From contig CAUZDT010000053.1 in the NCBI GenBank assembly GCA_963578705.1, forward strand, positions 1 to 8,189: DNA of 8,189 bases. The letters are read 5' to 3'. Every line of letters starts with the position of its first letter. Positions within the stretch are counted from its first letter, which is position 1. A program made the position numbers and the translations under genes. A model generated the notes under the pieces. It was given only the letters and a program-made list of their open reading frames with translations, was not told the origin of the DNA and made no database searches. Source of the DNA: UBA8886 sp963578705 (lineage in GTDB: Archaea; Thermoplasmatota; Poseidoniia; MGIII; CG-Epi1). This document shows, one piece after another, positions 5,260 through 8,189 of this stretch.

Positions 5260-6039
5260 GTGTTCTTCAGGCTGGGGCGACTGCTGGGGCCGGTCTATTC
5301 GCTCTACCAGAAATGGCTGGTGCGCAACCTGCGCAAGGGACCGCTGCCGCACCACCTCGCGGTCATCATGGACGGCAACCGCCGCTTCGCCGAACAGCTC
5401 GGCCTCGCGCCGTTCGAAGGCCACCTGCGTGGGCGGGGCAAGCTGGAGGAGATGATGGTGTGGTGCCAGGAGATGGACATCCGTGTGCTGACAGTCTACG
5501 CCTTTTCGACCGAGAACCTCGACCGCCCGAAAGAAGAACTTGAGACGCTGATGGACCTCTTCGCCGACGCGTTCCGACAGGTGGGCGACGACCCCCGCAT
5601 CCACGGCAGCCGCGTGCGTGTCTGCGCCATCGGCCACCGCGAGCTGCTGCCGGAGCGGGTGCGCGACGCCATCTTGTACGCCGAGGAAAAGACGGCGCGC
5701 TACGACGATTATCGCTACAATATCGCCGTCGCCTACGGCGGTCGCCAGGAAATCATCCAGGCCGTGCGACAGCTGGCGCGGAAGGTGCAGGCCGGGGACC
5801 TCGAGCCTGACAAGATTGATACGAAAATGATTTCGCGCCACCTCTACACCGGCGATTTGCCCGACCCCGACCTGATTCTGCGCACCTCGGGCGAGGAGCG
5901 GGTCAGCAATTTCCTGCTGTGGCAGCTCGCCTATTCCGAGTTCTACTTTGCCGACGTCTACTGGCCGGCGCTGCGCAAGGTGGATTTCCTGCGCGCCATC
6001 CGCGCCTACCAGCAGAGGCAGCGGCGACGCGGCCGCTGA
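5260..6039 (+). CDS. uppS: cis-prenyltransferase (undecaprenyl/polyprenyl diphosphate synthase family), GTG start
   Basis: The 259-residue protein condenses isoprenyl diphosphate with isopentenyl diphosphate units in cis. It makes the long polyprenyl carrier used in archaea for glycan transfer such as N-glycosylation. Family motifs are complete: HHLAVIMDGNRRFA at 31-44 with the Mg-binding Asp at 38 and the archaeal/eukaryotic RR form, VYAFSTEN at 79-86, YNIAVAYGGRQEI at 153-165, and the C-terminal PDLILRTSGEERVSN and WQLAYSEFYF at 203-230, which carry the substrate-binding Arg/Ser and the second metal Glu. Residues 1-28 form a hydrophobic/basic helix before the catalytic core. The frame is open back to 5167, but that part lies over the methyltransferase start. 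The GTG at 5260 is preferred because it begins the family-like part and lies 24.5 nt from the shared TATA box. The next gene begins 35 nt after the stop. Confidence 0.92.
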   Translation: MFFRLGRLLGPVYSLYQKWLVRNLRKGPLPHHLAVIMDGNRRFAEQLGLAPFEGHLRGRGKLEEMMVWCQEMDIRVLTVYAFSTENLDRPKEELETLMDLFADAFRQVGDDPRIHGSRVRVCAIGHRELLPERVRDAILYAEEKTARYDDYRYNIAVAYGGRQEIIQAVRQLARKVQAGDLEPDKIDTKMISRHLYTGDLPDPDLILRTSGEERVSNFLLWQLAYSEFYFADVYWPALRKVDFLRAIRAYQQRQRRRGR

Positions 6040-6044
6040 ACACG

Positions 6045-6052
6045 TTTATTAG
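6045..6052 (+). promoter_or_regulatory. TATA box of the RND exporter gene, probably leaderless
   Basis: TTTATTAG, just after the uppS stop, is centred 26.5 nt before the ATG at 6075, the same spacing as the PKD gene promoter. The DNA between box and ATG is GC-rich and carries no clear Shine-Dalgarno. The exporter therefore probably has its own leaderless transcript rather than depending on uppS read-through. Confidence 0.6.
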
Positions 6053-6074
6053 CCACGCCGGCCTGCCGGCGGCG

Positions 6075-8189
6075 ATGCTCGACCGTATCGCACGGTTGCC
6101 GCTGGAACGCCCACGCGAGATTGTCGCGGCAACCATCGTGATTACCCTGCTGCTGGCGCCGTTCCTGCAGGATGTTTCCTTCAGCACCGATGTCGAGGCT
6201 TTCCTGCCAGATTCGCCAACGGTCGCCAACCATGAGCGGACCGAAACGCTGTTCGGGCAGGAATCCAAGGTGGCGCAGCTCTACCTCGTTCCATCCAGTG
6301 GCCGGAACAACGTCCTGACGATGCCGGCGCTGCTCGAGATGCTCGACCTGCACGAACGGGTGGAACAAATTCCGGGCGTCACCAACGTTGTTTCGGTGGC
6401 TGGCTTCTTTGACCAAGTGCTCGCCGACGGTGGCCGCTCGTTCGATGCGGTGAGCCAGGATGCCTGCCCCTGGGAGCAGGTACGTAATTCGATGGGGCCG
6501 TTCGAAGGGGGCAACTATTCGATATACTACGTCGATTTCGTGACCGACGTGCTGGTGCACCGTGACCTGGACTGGACTAATTTCTGGTACCCTGAAGAGG
6601 GCGCCTGCCGCCCCGGTCCAAACGCAACTGCGGCGCTTGTCCAGGCCTATATGGAGCCGGGCCTCGACAACGACCAGAAGAAACAGGTGGGTATCGAGCT
6701 GCGCAAGCTATCCGTGGAGTGGAACGACTACGCGACCGAGCTGGAGGCGGAGCCGTTCTCGGTGGACCTGCTAGCGCACGACGTCGACGAGTCGACACGG
6801 CTCACGAACCTGATGATGGGGGTCGGTATGCTGGTGATGACGGTGCTGTTGCTCTGGTTCAGCTTCCGCCACTGGTCCTACGTCCTGCTGCCGTTGCTGA
6901 CGCTGGCGCTAGCGGTCGCCTGGACCTTCGCCTTTACCGGGCTGGTTGGAATCCAGTTGACTGCTATCGACGTGGCAGTGATGCCGCTGGTCGTTGGCCT
7001 CGGTATCGACTTCGCGGTCCACCTCAGCCGGCGCTATCAGGAGGAATTGCACTTGGGTCGCTCGGTCTCCGGCGCGATGGAAATGTCGCTGCAGCACACC
7101 GGGCGCGCGCTGACGCTGGCGATGCTGACGACCGTGATTGCGTTCCTCTCCGGGGTTACGGCGGGAGTGGGGCCGGTGCGAGACTTCAGCCTCATCTGCG
7201 CCTTTGGTATCGCCGCTGCATTCCTGCTGACGGTCTTTTTCTATTCTTCGCTGCGGTTCTGGCTCGACTCGCGCAGCGCAACACCCGCTGCGCTGCACGA
7301 TACTCCCAAAATGGTCGAAACGACCATCGCCCGGGCGGCGATGGCGGTCGAGCAGCGGCCGCTCACAATCCTGGCTGTGGTCGCCGTAATTACGCTGGTG
7401 GCGCTGGCGGGGGCGACCCGGCTTGACACCTCCTTCTCAATCGAGGATTTCCTCTCGGACGACCTGCCCATCATGGACACGGCCAGCTCCATCCGAACTG
7501 ATTTCCGCGGCGCCAGTTATGCCCAGTCGCAAATCCTGTTTGAGGGCAACCTGACCTACCGCGAATTCCTCGATGATCTGAGTCGCTTACAATCTGGCCT
7601 CGGCGACGACACCTATATAATACAGGTGGGCGCCGAACCGCGTGCAGATTCAATTCAGACGCTGGTGCAGACAAGCCTTAACGCTGAATGCCTACAGCAG
7701 ATGACAAGAGAACAACGGGAAGTGTGCGAGCCTTATTCAGTATCTACTGGAGAAGACGAGACTTACGAATGGCAGGTCACAGTTCCGTTTTCGGTACAGG
7801 ACCGCGAAGTGATGCAGATTTCGTGGACAACTGAGCGACCTGGCTCGCCAGCACTCTCGACGCTAGAGGTAAACGTCACTTGGCTTAATGACTCCGGCCT
7901 TCAGAGTGACTCGAACAGTTACCAGGCTGACACTTGGGACGGTTTACTAGCTAGCGATACCTTCACCTTTACCGTGGACGTACCGGAAACTGCTGCGCAG
8001 GCCTACCTTCGATTCGCACACGTTAACGATGCTGATGATGATCTCTTGATCGAGAGTATCGCGGTCCGCAGTGACAACTACCTTTTTGTCCAATCTCCGC
8101 TCTATAGCTTCAACCTGACGCATGAGGCGGTCAGCTTCAGCCAGACCAGCGACGGCGATATTCGCGAACTGTTTGACTACCTGTGGCAA
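6075..8189 (+). CDS. RND superfamily (MMPL/HAE3-like) membrane exporter, 3' truncated by window edge
   Basis: The frame is open for 705 codons from ATG 6075 to the edge with no stop. The layout is that of the RND superfamily: TM1 at about 16-31, a first external loop (32-243), TM2-TM6 at about 245-263, 267-290, 296-317, 345-362 and 371-391, then TM7 at about 428-446 and a second external loop still open at 705. The diagnostic TM4 segment reads MPLVVGLGIDFAVHLSRRYQEE (303-324), matching the G-G-I-D-hydrophobic-H-L...RY.EE signature of MMPL, HpnN and archaeal HAE3 transporters. TM8-TM12 should follow outside the window. Such proteins use the proton gradient to move hydrophobic or lipidic substrates; the substrate cannot be told. 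Residues about 535-680 of the second loop look like an added beta-rich domain, with lower GC codons. Cysteine pairs (C131/C178, C539/C551) could form external disulfides. Proximity to uppS hints at an envelope role, which is inference. Confidence 0.88.
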   Translation, partial: MLDRIARLPLERPREIVAATIVITLLLAPFLQDVSFSTDVEAFLPDSPTVANHERTETLFGQESKVAQLYLVPSSGRNNVLTMPALLEMLDLHERVEQIPGVTNVVSVAGFFDQVLADGGRSFDAVSQDACPWEQVRNSMGPFEGGNYSIYYVDFVTDVLVHRDLDWTNFWYPEEGACRPGPNATAALVQAYMEPGLDNDQKKQVGIELRKLSVEWNDYATELEAEPFSVDLLAHDVDESTRLTNLMMGVGMLVMTVLLLWFSFRHWSYVLLPLLTLALAVAWTFAFTGLVGIQLTAIDVAVMPLVVGLGIDFAVHLSRRYQEELHLGRSVSGAMEMSLQHTGRALTLAMLTTVIAFLSGVTAGVGPVRDFSLICAFGIAAAFLLTVFFYSSLRFWLDSRSATPAALHDTPKMVETTIARAAMAVEQRPLTILAVVAVITLVALAGATRLDTSFSIEDFLSDDLPIMDTASSIRTDFRGASYAQSQILFEGNLTYREFLDDLSRLQSGLGDDTYIIQVGAEPRADSIQTLVQTSLNAECLQQMTREQREVCEPYSVSTGEDETYEWQVTVPFSVQDREVMQISWTTERPGSPALSTLEVNVTWLNDSGLQSDSNSYQADTWDGLLASDTFTFTVDVPETAAQAYLRFAHVNDADDDLLIESIAVRSDNYLFVQSPLYSFNLTHEAVSFSQTSDGDIRELFDYLWQ

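Noticed and set aside
5212..5841. Long N-terminal extension of the methyltransferase reading frame on the minus strand
   Set aside because: It is antisense to uppS, whose motifs are complete. The extension shows no family motif, and a TATA box fits the internal ATG at 5211.
6006..7426. Open frames opposite or out of frame with the exporter gene
   Set aside because: Their translations are Arg/Pro/Ala/Gly-rich with no motifs. The frame from 6075 alone carries the RND signatures and membrane helices.
1..8189. Defence island, mobile element, CRISPR array or other undescribed gene system
   Set aside because: Every sizeable stretch is explained by conserved housekeeping or envelope genes. No transposase, integrase, direct-repeat array or toxin-antitoxin pair was seen.

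Overview
This looks like archaeal DNA of high GC content. The evidence is the order rps13–rps4–rps11–rpo3 (RNA polymerase subunit D), archaeal-type TATA boxes with an upstream purine-rich BRE-like element, probable leaderless genes, an archaeal Trm-G10 type tRNA methyltransferase, and a cis-prenyltransferase with the archaeal/eukaryotic-like MDGNRR motif. A membrane-anchored PKD protein with an acidic Asp-rich linker and an archaeal RND/MMPL exporter suggest a euryarchaeote. A marine Thermoplasmatota-like lineage (Marine Group II/III) is my guess; the sequence alone does not prove it.

Layout, left to right. Positions 1-818 (+) hold the C-terminal part of an RqcH/NFACT ribosome-quality-control protein. 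Convergent to it on the minus strand, 3380 down to 846, lies a compact block: rps13, rps4, rps11, rpo3 and a tRNA-Leu(GAG) whose first base directly follows the rpo3 stop codon. The genes overlap by 1-4 nt or are 0-4 nt apart. A divergent promoter region (3381-3508) drives this operon leftwards and a secreted or membrane-anchored PKD-domain protein rightwards (3509-4234). That gene converges on the Trm-G10 type methyltransferase (4231-5211, minus), and the two share a palindromic CTAG that gives TAG stops on both strands. A second divergent region of only 48 nt holds one palindromic TATA box, equidistant from the methyltransferase ATG and the GTG of the cis-prenyltransferase uppS (5260-6039, +). 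The last gene, an RND/MMPL-family exporter (6075 to the right edge, +), is open for 705 codons and is cut by the window end.

Most of the window is information-processing machinery: ribosomal proteins, an RNA polymerase subunit, a tRNA, a tRNA modification enzyme and ribosome rescue. The others are envelope genes: polyprenyl carrier lipid synthesis, an exporter and a surface PKD protein. I see no defence system, mobile element, CRISPR array or clearly novel multi-gene system. The most interesting signals are regulatory: the symmetric shared TATA box, a 9-bp inverted repeat carried just downstream of both TATA boxes in the rps13/PKD divergent region, and a near-constant TATA-to-start spacing that implies leaderless mRNAs outside the ribosomal operon.
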